Source: Cyanobacteria bacterium FACHB-502
GTDB lineage: Bacteria; Cyanobacteriota; Cyanobacteriia; Elainellales; Elainellaceae
Assembly: GCA_014695325.1 (NCBI GenBank)
Contig: JACJNZ010000014.1
Location: 62,001 to 126,000 of the forward strand
DNA length: 64,000 nt
Reading direction: 5' to 3'
A program made the position numbers and the translations under genes. Under the pieces are notes generated by a model. It was not told the DNA's origin, ran no database searches, and was given only the letters and a program-made list of their open reading frames with translations. Positions 1 to 8,883 of this stretch are shown one piece after another. The first letter of the stretch is position 1; every line of letters begins with the position of its first letter.

Positions 1-240
1 GTGCCCAACCAGCTGATTGAATACTCGGTGCAGTCCGTCACTGCTGGGATTGATGCGATCGGGGAAGTGACGATTCGCCTGAAATATGACGATCGGCTCT
101 ACTCCGGTCACGCGGCAAACACCGATATTATTGTGGCTTCGGCTCATGCCTATGTGAATGCGCTGAATCGGCTCTACGGCAGTCTGCAAGGAGTAAAGTC
201 ACTGCATCCTCAGCATGGGGAAGTACAGGCAGTGAGCTAA
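1..240 (+). CDS. leuA: 2-isopropylmalate synthase, C-terminal fragment
   Basis: The window opens inside this gene; only the last 79 codons are present. LeuA condenses acetyl-CoA with 2-oxoisovalerate, the first committed step of leucine biosynthesis. The visible part matches the C-terminal LeuA dimerisation/allosteric domain, which senses leucine: a segment resembling '[17 protein letters not shown]', followed by '[23 protein letters not shown]', the usual last helix of the family. The catalytic TIM barrel lies upstream of the window, so the true start is not visible and the first codon here should not be read as an initiation codon. The stop is TAA. Confidence 0.9.
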   Translation: MPNQLIEYSVQSVTAGIDAIGEVTIRLKYDDRLYSGHAANTDIIVASAHAYVNALNRLYGSLQGVKSLHPQHGEVQAVS

Positions 241-315
241 TCCGACGATTCGATTTGTGATATAACAGCTTGACGGGTGGGTTACGGCTCACCCTTTTTC
301 ATCTATTTTTTAACG

Positions 316-1215
316 ATGGGCAAGCAAATTTCCTTTTCCAGTAAACCTGCGGCTCCTGTCTCTCCCTGGCAAAGGCTGAGGCGATTGCTGCAAAGCTCGC
401 CTGTCCGCACGATCGCCACTTATCTGCTGCTCGGGCTGATTGCCCTGGTCATGCTGCTGCCCCTGATCTGGCTGGTCAGCACTGCCTTTAAGTCGTCCAC
501 TGAAGATATCTTTCAGTTTCCGCCCCAGTTTTTGCCCGCTCAGCCGACGATCGCCAATTTCATCGAAGTCTGGCAAACCAATCCATTTGGACGCTATCTG
601 TTTAACAGCACGCTGGTTGCCCTGCTAACGGTGGGGCTGAATCTGCTGTTTTGCTCGCTGGCAGCGTATCCTTTGGCACGGCTCGACTTTCGCGGACGCA
701 ATGCACTGTTTACGCTGATTGTTTCCACGATTCTGATTCCATTTCAGATTGTGATGATTCCGCTTTATATTCTCACCGTTCAGCTCGGCTTGCGGAATAG
801 CTATCTGGGATTAATCTTTCCGGCGATCGCCTCTGCGTTTGGCATCTTCCTGCTGCGGCAGGCGTTTCAGGGCGTTCCCAAAGAACTCGAAGAAGCAGCC
901 CGGATGGACGGCTGTTCTGAACTGGGCATCTGGTGGTTTGTGATGCTGCCCTCGATTCGTCCGGCATTGGTGACGCTGGCAATCTTTGTGTTTATTGGTG
1001 CCTGGAGTGACTTTCTGTGGCCCCTGATTATTTTGGATCAGCCGGAATACTACACGCTGCCTCTGGGAGTTGCGAAGCTGGCAGGCGCGTTTTCGCTGGA
1101 CTGGCGACTGATTGCGGCAGGATCGGTGATTTCGATCGCCCCAATTCTGCTGTTCTTCCTGATTATGCAGCAATACATCGTTCCCACTGAGACGGGAAGC
1201 GGTGTAAAAGGTTAG
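316..1215 (+). CDS. Carbohydrate ABC transporter permease, MalG family
   Basis: Inner-membrane permease of a sugar importer, about 299 residues with six predicted membrane segments. The EAA loop that docks on the ATPase is seen as 'ELEEAARMDGCSELGIWWFVMLP' near residues 195-217, the classic form for binding-protein-dependent sugar permeases of the MalG/CUT1 type. I place the start at the ATG at 316; a GTG at 277 in the same frame would add 13 residues of unlikely composition. No partner permease, binding protein or ATPase gene is next to it, so it belongs to a transporter whose parts are scattered or lie outside the window. The substrate cannot be named. It converges on ftsX with a 2-base gap. 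Confidence 0.88.
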   Translation: MGKQISFSSKPAAPVSPWQRLRRLLQSSPVRTIATYLLLGLIALVMLLPLIWLVSTAFKSSTEDIFQFPPQFLPAQPTIANFIEVWQTNPFGRYLFNSTLVALLTVGLNLLFCSLAAYPLARLDFRGRNALFTLIVSTILIPFQIVMIPLYILTVQLGLRNSYLGLIFPAIASAFGIFLLRQAFQGVPKELEEAARMDGCSELGIWWFVMLPSIRPALVTLAIFVFIGAWSDFLWPLIILDQPEYYTLPLGVAKLAGAFSLDWRLIAAGSVISIAPILLFFLIMQQYIVPTETGSGVKG

Positions 1216-1217
1216 CC

Positions 1218-2171
1218 TCACTTCATTACCAAACGGCGCACGGCAAACAAACTTCCAATCAGCCCAACCGCGCCCCCCAGTCCCAGCAGCGACAGCGGCA
1301 GCAAAAGGGTTTCGATCGCACTCAACTGCATTCCCGCAGTCAAAAACTGAATCAGGGCAGGCTGCTGCGATAGCAATTTCTGCATAAACTGCTGCACGCC
1401 CAAAATTAACGCCCAAGCAACTCCTGCGCCGATCGCCCCTAGCGTAAGACCCTGCAAAATAAAGGGCATATAGATCCAGGCTGTGGTTGCGCCCACAAGC
1501 TGCATTACTTCAATTTCGCGCCGTCTTGCCATGACGATCAGGCGAATTGTGGTGGTGGTAACTGCGATCGCCGTAAGTGTGAGAACAATCGTCATCACCA
1601 AACTAATCCAGTGCAAGCCCTGATTCAGTTGCCCAATTCGCTGCACTGCCTCATCCACATACTGCACTTCATCCACGCCCTGAATCTGCTTTAGCTTCTC
1701 CGCCAGAGCCGGAACCTGCGTCGAGTTTTGCGCTTTGACCTTCAGTTCATCCACGAGGGGATTGCCGTTGAGCTGAGCCGTTGCCCCTTCAATGTCCGCC
1801 AGTCCCATTTCCTCTAAAAGCGAAGCCCAAGCAGATTCTTTGGTAACGGCTTCGGTGGATAGCACTTCAGGAATGGCTTTTACGATCGGCTGCAAATCGG
1901 CTGCCTGTACTCCAGTATCCAGAAAAACCGATACCTCAAGCTGACTGCCAAACTGATTCAGCAGCCCGTCCACCTGCCAGGAAAGCTGCAAACTTAAGCC
2001 AAACAAGAACAGCAGCACCGTTACCGTACTCGCCGCCGCCCAGTTCATCCAACCGCCGCGCCGCAGTCCCAGCACTGTCTCCCGTAGCAGATAGTCCGAT
2101 CGCGTTAACCACTGCAACACTGGCTCACCCTCCCGACAAAACAGCTTTATTTTGGCATAGGGTTTGGCCAA
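1218..2171 (-). CDS. ftsX: Cell division protein FtsX, ABC transporter permease-like
   Basis: FtsX is the membrane partner of FtsE; in other bacteria the FtsEX complex activates peptidoglycan hydrolases at the septum. The 317-residue protein has the FtsX plan: a short cytoplasmic N-terminus, one membrane segment near residues 44-66, a periplasmic domain of about 100 residues ('LEVSVFLDTGVQAADLQ...'), then three membrane segments ending 'GGAVGLIGSLFAVRRLVMK'. The motif 'RREIEVMQLVGATTAWIYMPF' in the cytoplasmic loop is typical of FtsX. No ftsE is adjacent, which is usual in cyanobacteria. The next gene on the same strand, a CPBP protease, ends 31 bases before its start. Confidence 0.88.
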   Translation of the reverse strand: MAKPYAKIKLFCREGEPVLQWLTRSDYLLRETVLGLRRGGWMNWAAASTVTVLLFLFGLSLQLSWQVDGLLNQFGSQLEVSVFLDTGVQAADLQPIVKAIPEVLSTEAVTKESAWASLLEEMGLADIEGATAQLNGNPLVDELKVKAQNSTQVPALAEKLKQIQGVDEVQYVDEAVQRIGQLNQGLHWISLVMTIVLTLTAIAVTTTTIRLIVMARRREIEVMQLVGATTAWIYMPFILQGLTLGAIGAGVAWALILGVQQFMQKLLSQQPALIQFLTAGMQLSAIETLLLPLSLLGLGGAVGLIGSLFAVRRLVMK

Positions 2172-2202
2172 TCGATGCTAAAAATTAAATCTGCTAGCTC
2201 AG

Positions 2203-2934
2203 TCAAATTGGCAATTCATGCACTAAAGCACCTGCAAATAAGGCACCTTCGAATAGAAGATCCCAGCCAATCAGGGCGATCGCCAGATCTGCCAATAAAT
2301 GACTGATGTAACACGCCCACAACGAGCGGTAGCGCAGATAGCACCATGACCAAACTGCTCCCGCCGCAAACACACCAATCGAACCGAATGCAACAATCAG
2401 CCAACTTCTAGAATAGGCTGTCAGGGCGATCGTGTGATGTAGTGTAAAGCAAAGGGCGGCGAGATAGACAGCTTTGTTTCCTGATACTAAAACTTCACAT
2501 TTTTGATAGACAAACCAACGCCAAATATACTCCTCAACTAACGAATTAATGAAAGTAAAGTAGATGGCTCCAAGAAGATAAGAAATTGGATTTGCTAGCC
2601 CAATTTGTTGTGCTTTTGCTCGAACAATTTCAGGATCAATCCAATACTGTCCCGCGAGACAATAAGTACCCAAAATGACGCTGAACATGAAAATTCCTAA
2701 TATTGTCCCAGCCAGCACGTCTCGCAGCGAGGGAGGTGACAGGGTGGCTCTGCGGCGATCGACCCGAAGAAACCAGATCAGAGGGAATACAAGTATCCAC
2801 ACCCTTGTTGCCGCAAAAAGAAATTGTCCTGCGATTCCTGGCCTATATAGCCTGGCAGCAATCCCGCAACTGGCAGCAGAGATCATCAGGAACAAAGCGA
2901 GTGCTGCATTTTGGCGAGAATTATTTTTGAACAT
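2203..2934 (-). CDS. CPBP-family intramembrane glutamic protease
   Basis: A polytopic membrane protein of about 243 residues with the three CPBP (CAAX protease / Abi) motifs. Motif 1 is EEYIWR (EExxxR), motif 2 is FTLHH (FxxxH) and motif 3 is HLLAD (HxxxD). These residues form the active site in Rce1-like proteases, so the protein is probably catalytically competent. Substrates in cyanobacteria are generally unknown. A GTG at 2958 would add 8 residues; I prefer the ATG at 2934, though no strong ribosome binding site decides it. It lies between ftsX and the GH57 gene on the same strand with short gaps and may be co-transcribed with them. Confidence 0.8.
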   Translation of the reverse strand: MFKNNSRQNAALALFLMISAASCGIAARLYRPGIAGQFLFAATRVWILVFPLIWFLRVDRRRATLSPPSLRDVLAGTILGIFMFSVILGTYCLAGQYWIDPEIVRAKAQQIGLANPISYLLGAIYFTFINSLVEEYIWRWFVYQKCEVLVSGNKAVYLAALCFTLHHTIALTAYSRSWLIVAFGSIGVFAAGAVWSWCYLRYRSLWACYISHLLADLAIALIGWDLLFEGALFAGALVHELPI

Positions 2935-2969
2935 GAACCGCTGAACGTGAACCACCAACCCCGATCGTC

Positions 2970-5204
2970 CTACGGCACGTTCACCGGAATCAAATCATCC
3001 TCCGGCAGGTAACTTACATATCGCCCTTCTTCCGCTAGCAGCACCACGAGACGCAGCGACCAATCTGGCTCGATTTCCTGTAAATCTGCCCAGGGAATTG
3101 CGACTTCCAGGCAGCTATCAAAGGCAACTTGAGCGCGGCTGCGGTGAGCGTGCCACTGAAAATGGTCCCCGGCTTCCTGAAACCAGCTTGCTTTTGTGGT
3201 CAGGTTAATGCCCAGATGGTGATGAAATTGGTAGTTCAGCGGCGGCTCGTCGGGCAGTTCTGCTAGGGGCGCAGGGCTGTTGTGCATGGGGCGATCGGGG
3301 TAGAACCAGAGCAGATGCACTTCCGGCGGAAAGTCAATTCCCGGTTTTGCGCCTGCCTTAAAGTCCACCCGCAGATAAAGATTCAGGTGATTGACACCGT
3401 ACCAAACGCGTTGAACAACGCTGCTCTGGTGCATTGTGCCTCTGGCTCCGCCAACTTCGATTCGTCCCGCTTTGTCCCAGTCTTGCTCGTCGCCCAGTCC
3501 GTCGATCGTCGGATGAATGTAGCTCGAAGGACGATGATCTCCTTTTGCCGTGTGGTCTTCGACGGCTTGCCGCAGGTAGGAAGGAACCGGGTGATTCAGG
3601 GCACGGTAGAGGGCCAACAGATGTTCGCGAAAAAGCTGGTCAAAAATGGCATCCTGGTTCGAGCTATGCCCTTCGCCAAACCACCAGAACCAGTCGGAGC
3701 CTTCGGCAGCGTCCAGAGCTTCCCAGGCTTCGGGATTGTTTTCCTCAGTCGCTTCGGGATGGCTCTCCAGGACGTGACGGGCTTCGGTGAGGTAATCCCA
3801 GGCGCGATTTTTTGCCGGATCGCCGATCCAGGTGGTGAAACTGCCGTCTACCCAGGAGCCGCTATGTAGGGCGTAGCTGGGCAAGCTTTCGGTGGGTGGG
3901 AATTTGGACAGATAATCGGAAACCGTTACCAGTTCGATGCCGGTATGATCGCTCAGCGTTTGATACAGGCTTTCCAAGAAAGGCTTGCCGTCCTGCTGAT
4001 AAAACTCCCAGCAGTTTTCGCCGTCGAGGGCGATCGTCACGAGCCAGGGCTGCTCCAGCACAGTACTGCCGGAAGCCTGATGCGATTTAAGCTGCCGTGA
4101 AATGGCATCTAACTGTCCTACCAGATCTGCTGCCGCCCGACGAGGCTCCATTGCGCTGTAGGTAAAGCCGATTAAGTCCGACAACCGATGATCGCGAAAG
4201 ACGATCGCCAAATCTCCCTCGGTGGTGTTTAAGCGATAGGGACGATACAACGCTTCCGGTTCTGAGACGGTGCCCAACGCATCCCGGTGAAAGAAGTGAT
4301 CGATCGTCCAGCCCAGCACTGCCTCATCCGAACAAAGCCACTGAAAGCCCTGCTGCGCCACTTTTGGAAGAATTGCCGGACTCACCGATTGTTCAGAGGG
4401 CCACAGTCCCCTCGGGTCGCAGCCAAACCGCTCCTGGTACATTTGCTTTGCTTTGCGGAGATGGCGATCGATGTCCTGCGGAAATTGAAAGCGGAGCTGG
4501 GGCAGCTTCATTTGCGGCACTGCCACTCGTCCGGCGTTAGTGTCTGCCAGCAGGGGCAAGATCGGGTGAGTGTAGGGCGTCGTCGTGACTTCGAGCTGAC
4601 CCGTCTCCTGCATCTGGCGATGCTGCGGAATAATCTGGCTGAGAATCTGACGCTGCTTCGAGTAAATTCGCTGGCGATCGCTCAGGGTAAAGCCACGTCC
4701 CTGCTCTAGCCATTCAGCAATTTCGGCATCGTTCCAAAACAGCGGATCAAACCATGCAAGGTTATGCCATGCCAGTAAGTCGCTGTAGTCTTCTGGGTTC
4801 CAATGCTCGACACACCAATCCCAGCCGCGATCGTGCCTTTGTCCATAAAGCTCGGCATAGCGGGGAAAGGGGTCGATCATCGTATGGTGGTTCGCATCAA
4901 AAAAATGCTCGACGATAAATCGTTTTTGCCCCTCGTTGAGATTATCCGTGGGCTTGAGTGCCAGCGTCAGGTAAGGATCAAAGGCAGTTCCCGCTGCATA
5001 GTCTTCGATCTGCATCATCAGCGACGGCACGAGGTTCACCGTTTGACGCAGCCGAGGATACTGCTCTAGCAGCAGCACCAGATCGAGATAGTCTTTTGTG
5101 CCGTGCAGCCTGACCCAGGGCAGCCGATATTCCCCGTCCAGGCGACTTTTGTAAAGCGGCTGATGCTGATGCCAGATGAATGCAACGTAGAGCGGATAAG
5201 CCAT
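2970..5204 (-). CDS. Glycoside hydrolase family 57 protein with C-terminal beta-sandwich-like domain
   Basis: A 744-residue cytoplasmic enzyme of the GH57 family of alpha-glucan hydrolases and transferases. The family N-terminal motif HQHQP is at residues 12-16. The likely nucleophile is Glu271 in WPSEQSVS and the likely acid/base is Asp394 in ALDGENCWEFY. The last 200 residues or so resemble the glucodextranase/DOMON-like C-terminal domain often fused to this subfamily. By family knowledge it should act on glycogen or maltodextrins, but substrate specificity cannot be read from the sequence. Length is normal for this subgroup. Upstream, between it and the NFU gene, sits a convincing terminator, so it probably has its own promoter. 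Confidence 0.87.
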   Translation of the reverse strand: MAYPLYVAFIWHQHQPLYKSRLDGEYRLPWVRLHGTKDYLDLVLLLEQYPRLRQTVNLVPSLMMQIEDYAAGTAFDPYLTLALKPTDNLNEGQKRFIVEHFFDANHHTMIDPFPRYAELYGQRHDRGWDWCVEHWNPEDYSDLLAWHNLAWFDPLFWNDAEIAEWLEQGRGFTLSDRQRIYSKQRQILSQIIPQHRQMQETGQLEVTTTPYTHPILPLLADTNAGRVAVPQMKLPQLRFQFPQDIDRHLRKAKQMYQERFGCDPRGLWPSEQSVSPAILPKVAQQGFQWLCSDEAVLGWTIDHFFHRDALGTVSEPEALYRPYRLNTTEGDLAIVFRDHRLSDLIGFTYSAMEPRRAAADLVGQLDAISRQLKSHQASGSTVLEQPWLVTIALDGENCWEFYQQDGKPFLESLYQTLSDHTGIELVTVSDYLSKFPPTESLPSYALHSGSWVDGSFTTWIGDPAKNRAWDYLTEARHVLESHPEATEENNPEAWEALDAAEGSDWFWWFGEGHSSNQDAIFDQLFREHLLALYRALNHPVPSYLRQAVEDHTAKGDHRPSSYIHPTIDGLGDEQDWDKAGRIEVGGARGTMHQSSVVQRVWYGVNHLNLYLRVDFKAGAKPGIDFPPEVHLLWFYPDRPMHNSPAPLAELPDEPPLNYQFHHHLGINLTTKASWFQEAGDHFQWHAHRSRAQVAFDSCLEVAIPWADLQEIEPDWSLRLVVLLAEEGRYVSYLPEDDLIPVNVP

Positions 5205-5274
5205 AGGACGAGGATGAGATGGGGGGCGGTGAGGCGAATAAGGTTACAGGAGATAGCTTTTCGAGCTTTCAGCA

Positions 5275-5318
5275 GGACAAACAAAAAACAAACAGGGAAA
5301 ACGCGATCGCCTTCCCTG
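5275..5318 (-). terminator. Rho-independent terminator after the NFU gene
   Basis: On the minus strand a 7-bp stem CAGGGAA / TTCCCTG (plus-strand positions 5293-5299 and 5312-5318) encloses a 12-base loop containing a HIP1 octamer, and is followed by a T-rich run (plus-strand A-rich, 5275-5292). It lies about 50 bases beyond the NFU stop codon and separates that gene from the GH57 gene. Confidence 0.65.
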
Positions 5319-5367
5319 CTTTAAATTACCTGGTTTGAAGTGGATAAAATAACAAACTCGTCACCGC

Positions 5368-5607
5368 TTAGATGACTTGTTCCACTTCTGCGATTTCGGG
5401 GATGTATTCCCGCAGTCTGCGCTCGATGCCCATTCTCAGCGTCATGGTAGAGCTAGGGCAGGAACCGCAGGCTCCCTGGAGGCGCAGCTTCACTACAGGA
5501 CCATCGATATCAACTAGCTCGACGTTGCCACCGTCTGATATGAGGTAGGGGCGCAGTTCGTCCAGCACCTTCTCGACGTTATCGGTCGTGAGTTCCATTG
5601 TTTGCAT
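5368..5607 (-). CDS. NifU-like (NFU domain) iron-sulfur scaffold protein
   Basis: A 79-residue single-domain NFU protein. It carries the CxxC motif (Cys47, Cys50, '[16 protein letters not shown]') that holds a transient [4Fe-4S] or [2Fe-2S] cluster between two subunits. In cyanobacteria and chloroplasts this small NFU protein supplies clusters to photosystem I and ferredoxins. Length and the surrounding '[13 protein letters not shown]' motif fit the family closely. A terminator follows it. The DUF3386 gene ends 76 bases upstream on the same strand. Confidence 0.93.
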   Translation of the reverse strand: MQTMELTTDNVEKVLDELRPYLISDGGNVELVDIDGPVVKLRLQGACGSCPSSTMTLRMGIERRLREYIPEIAEVEQVI

Positions 5608-5683
5608 CGTTCACCTGCCGAATTTCGTTGACTTCATTGTAATGCAAAGGGTTGAGCGCAGTCGGGGGGGCGATCGATACGGA

Positions 5684-6340
5684 TTACACGACCGCAGGCT
5701 GAAGCAGTTTGACGTTGGAGAAGCTGTATTCGTCAGTGTGAGTCTTGCCGTTTGCCTCGGTGGTGATGACGCGACCCACGAGGATAGAGTAGCCGTTTAC
5801 GTTCTCGAAGGTGTCTTCAAACTGAGACACGCCGCCCTTTTGCTCACCTGTTTTCGGATCGTGGTAAACCGAGTCATAGCGATGAGCCAGATAGCCCTCG
5901 CTGGTCTGATTCACGCTAAAGGTGTTGATTGTCACAACAACCCCATGGATATGGCGATGGACTAGCGTGACAACGTTATCGCGCACCTTGTAGCGATCGC
6001 CCTCGCACTTGCCGCCGACTAGAATTTCTACTGCTCCGGTCTCGTCGGTTGCCCCGTAGGAAAAGGTATTTTCTTTATGGGTGTTTTCAAAGCTGTAGCG
6101 AACCCGGTGGATTGCGGTTTCCCACATTTGCGCCGCAATGGCTTTTTTAGCTTGCTCGTCTTCTACGTCCAGTACGTCCGCCTTGCTGTCGGGGTTGACG
6201 CGCACTCTGCCCGTGTAAACGGTGTCACCTTGCTTGTAGGTTACATCTGCCGTGTAGCCGGGAAAGTTGCTGTCCCAGGTGTTGCGGTTTTCGTAAGCAG
6301 CCCGAAACAGATCGCGTGCGGTTTTCTCAGTCATTAGCAA
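5684..6340 (-). CDS. DUF3386 family protein
   Basis: A soluble protein of 218 residues that I recognise as the cyanobacterial DUF3386 family. It begins 'TEKTARDLFRAAYENR' and contains 'WDSNFPGYTADVTY', typical of the family. There is no signal peptide or membrane segment. The function is unknown; the fold is probably a beta-rich lipocalin- or lipoprotein-carrier-like barrel, but that is inference. The second codon is also ATG-adjacent (M-L-M), so the start may be 6340 or 6334. It stands between the kinase gene and the NFU gene, all on the minus strand. Confidence 0.8.
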   Translation of the reverse strand: MLMTEKTARDLFRAAYENRNTWDSNFPGYTADVTYKQGDTVYTGRVRVNPDSKADVLDVEDEQAKKAIAAQMWETAIHRVRYSFENTHKENTFSYGATDETGAVEILVGGKCEGDRYKVRDNVVTLVHRHIHGVVVTINTFSVNQTSEGYLAHRYDSVYHDPKTGEQKGGVSQFEDTFENVNGYSILVGRVITTEANGKTHTDEYSFSNVKLLQPAVV

Positions 6341-6447
6341 TCTCTCCTGATAACCTTTTCTAGTTTAGAGTTTGGCTTGGGCAATTGGGTGAAAAAAGTC
6401 GTTTCCTGCCTGATCCGCATCCCAATCTCGAGCTAAAACCAAACCGT

Positions 6448-8397
6448 TTACTGCCCCATTCGATCGTATGCCTGCTGACGCAATTTCTTTGCCTCGTGGC
6501 TGTTGGGTTGAAGTTGGAGGGCTTTGTCTAGGGCAGCGATCGCGTCGTTGTATCGCTGGAGGTTCAGCAGGGCAGCCCCTTTGGTAATCCAGGCTTCTGC
6601 CGCGTTGCGCTCCAGGGCAATGCCCCGATCGAGGACGTTGAGGGCTTCTGCCGATCGTCCCAGGGTTTGCAGCGCAACCCCCCGTCGCATCCATCCCTGC
6701 GCATAATCCGGTTTCAGAGCCGTCACTTCTTCGTAGATCTTGAGGGCTTCGTAGGTGCGGTTTTGCAGCATGAGCGCGTTGCCCTTGCTCCAAAGGGCGA
6801 TTGGGTCATTGGGATTGTACGCCAGCGCGTCATTGCAAGAAACGATCGCCGCTTCAGGACGCTTCAGCAGGTTTAGCACTTCGCAGCGTTTGGTGTAGGC
6901 ATTGGCAAAGTCCGGTTGGGCAGCAATTGCTCGATCGTAGAGCTGAAGGGCTTCTTCGTATTTTTTGCTGCTTTGAAGCTGGGTTGCCTGATCTACCAGT
7001 ACGGTCGCAAGCTGCTTTGGATCACTCGGCAGCGGAGAAGGGCTGGTCGAAGGATTCGCCGTGATCGAAGTCGGAAAAGCAAGCGGGTTGCGCTCGAACC
7101 AGTTTCTGAGCGCCAGCGGCGATCGTGCCTGAAGCGCAGCCACAGACAGCCCGACCGCTGTTACCGTACCCAGCAAAAACCAGGGCTGCCATTGCCAGCG
7201 TTGTCCGCTCCAGGCTACTGACCCGATTGTCATCATGGGATCTTGGGCGTTGAGTTTGCCCAGAAGCTGGGTTGCGCCTGTTTGAGCAGGAATGCTATTG
7301 CCAAAAGACTCAGAGGGTATCCAGAGGGCGGTTGCCAGCTCGTCTTCTTCCGGTGTCAGAAAGTCGATTTTGTCAGCCTTGGGAGCGATCGTTTGAATGT
7401 TCCCCTGAAGGGTTGCTTGGGCGACGGCTTCTCCCGCAGAATTTTTCAGCCCTGCTTTATTTCCAGAAGCCCCTGCCACAGTGAAACGCTGGCGCATTGT
7501 GGCTGGAACAGGAACCAAGGGCGGTTCTGTCATGTCTTCAGCGACGGCAGCAGGCAGGTTGCTCAGGGCAGCCAAGGCTTCGGATGCAGTGGGATAGCGT
7601 TCGCGAAAATCGTACCGCACCATGCGATCGATCGCTTCGACCAGGGCAGGATGAACGTGCGCCGCAAAGGAATGCCAGTCGATTTCGCCGACCGCATCTT
7701 CGCCCAGATATTTGGGGTGCAGTCCGGTCAGTGCCTGGATTCCTAGCACGCCAACCGCATACACATCGCTGCTAAAGCGGGGTTTTCCGGCAAGCTGTTC
7801 GCTGGGCATATAGCCCTGAGTGCCGATCGAAATCGTGAGATTGGTCTGTCCGGTGTCGGGGTCAAGATTCTGGTTGCTGACTTGCTTCACTGCGCCAAAG
7901 TCAATCAGCACGAGTTTTTGATCGCGCCTACGCCGAATCAGGTTAGAAGGCTTGAGGTCACGATGAATCACCTGCTCGCTATGCACAAATTCCAGCACCT
8001 GCAGAATTTCTTGCAGAAAGGTGAGGGTTTTTGCTTGCGACCAGGGCTTGCCTTCGACCAATTCTTGGGAAAGCGGTTCGCCTTCAATAAATTCCTGAGC
8101 CAGGTAAAATTCCTGGTGTTCCTCGAAGTGTGCCAGCAGGCGGGGAATGCGATCGTGAACGCCTAGCCGATAAAGCACCTGCGCTTCGGTGTTAAAGCAG
8201 CGTCGCGCCATGAGCAGCGTATCTTCGCTTTTGACCTGGGGCTTGAGGTGCTTGATAACGCACTGCGGATACCCCGGCAAATGCAAATCAGTCGCCAGAA
8301 AAGTGCGTCCAAAACCGCCAACTCCTAGCTGCTGAATAATTCGATAACGTCCGCCCAGCGGCTTATTGGGACTGAGCGGGGAATGGGAGCGACTCAT
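6448..8397 (-). CDS. Serine/threonine protein kinase with C-terminal TPR repeats
   Basis: A 649-residue Hanks-type kinase. The glycine loop GVGGFGRTF (residues 25-33), Lys49 in VIKHL, HRDLKPSN (Asp147) and DFG (Asp166) are all present, so it should be active. A low-complexity linker and one membrane-like segment near residues 405-420 ('WFLLGTVTAVGLSVAALQA') follow, then three to four TPR repeats from about residue 475 to the end ('SSKKYEEALQLYDRAIAAQPDFANAY' and repeats). Kinase-TPR fusions are common in filamentous cyanobacteria. Targets are unknown. Its start faces the copper amine oxidase across a 486-base spacer. Confidence 0.92.
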   Translation of the reverse strand: MSRSHSPLSPNKPLGGRYRIIQQLGVGGFGRTFLATDLHLPGYPQCVIKHLKPQVKSEDTLLMARRCFNTEAQVLYRLGVHDRIPRLLAHFEEHQEFYLAQEFIEGEPLSQELVEGKPWSQAKTLTFLQEILQVLEFVHSEQVIHRDLKPSNLIRRRRDQKLVLIDFGAVKQVSNQNLDPDTGQTNLTISIGTQGYMPSEQLAGKPRFSSDVYAVGVLGIQALTGLHPKYLGEDAVGEIDWHSFAAHVHPALVEAIDRMVRYDFRERYPTASEALAALSNLPAAVAEDMTEPPLVPVPATMRQRFTVAGASGNKAGLKNSAGEAVAQATLQGNIQTIAPKADKIDFLTPEEDELATALWIPSESFGNSIPAQTGATQLLGKLNAQDPMMTIGSVAWSGQRWQWQPWFLLGTVTAVGLSVAALQARSPLALRNWFERNPLAFPTSITANPSTSPSPLPSDPKQLATVLVDQATQLQSSKKYEEALQLYDRAIAAQPDFANAYTKRCEVLNLLKRPEAAIVSCNDALAYNPNDPIALWSKGNALMLQNRTYEALKIYEEVTALKPDYAQGWMRRGVALQTLGRSAEALNVLDRGIALERNAAEAWITKGAALLNLQRYNDAIAALDKALQLQPNSHEAKKLRQQAYDRMGQ

Positions 8398-8883
8398 GTT
8401 AAGAATAGCTGCGCTGATGTTCCGTCACAACCGAGCTTCGAACGATAACAGAAGGAAAGTGAAATAGGGCAAAGCAAACTCAGTCAATTCGTTAGCTAAA
8501 GTTAACGAACCAAATCAACTGAATGAACTTAGTCTAATCACGAACCTGATGTAGATGCAGACCGACGGAATACAAACCAGGAAGTACGCAGCGAAAAGGA
8601 GCGCAATGTCAGCTTCCATTTCACGCGATTCCCCACAAGCATCTGTGAATGCTGAAGGGATACTAGAAAAGGGCAAGAAGCACGAGGTTTAGATTTTTAT
8701 CAATCCTAATGCTATCTCTGCCTTTCAGGCTACCTCCTTCGGAATATCTCTGTGGCAATGCTCGCTCGGCTCCAAAAAAACTTTAGCAGGACAAATGGCA
8801 TTCCGCTGGGGCTGAAGTAGGTCAAATCAAGACCCTGCTAAACTCGAAGGCAGCAACCCTATTTCTTCTTTCGGGCAAAAAAA
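8398..8883. promoter_or_regulatory. Divergent intergenic region with an operator-like dyad
   Basis: This 486-base spacer separates the kinase gene (minus) from the copper amine oxidase (plus), so it must hold both promoters. It contains the dyad TTCGTTA-N8-TAACGAA at 8488-8509, which has the form of a transcription factor operator. I see no convincing coding region, tRNA or known riboswitch in it. Confidence 0.4.
8488..8509. promoter_or_regulatory. 22-bp inverted repeat, candidate operator
   Basis: Two perfect 7-base arms, TTCGTTA (8488-8494) and TAACGAA (8503-8509), are separated by 8 bases. This size and symmetry fits a dimeric repressor or activator site. It lies 91 bases upstream of the kinase start, and about 375 bases upstream of the amine oxidase. 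No known cyanobacterial regulator consensus is recognised. Confidence 0.3.

Noticed and set aside
2970-5204. Long open frames opposite the GH57 gene, e.g. 3282-3869
   Set aside because: They are shadows of the GH57 gene; their translations have no family features and follow its codon pattern.
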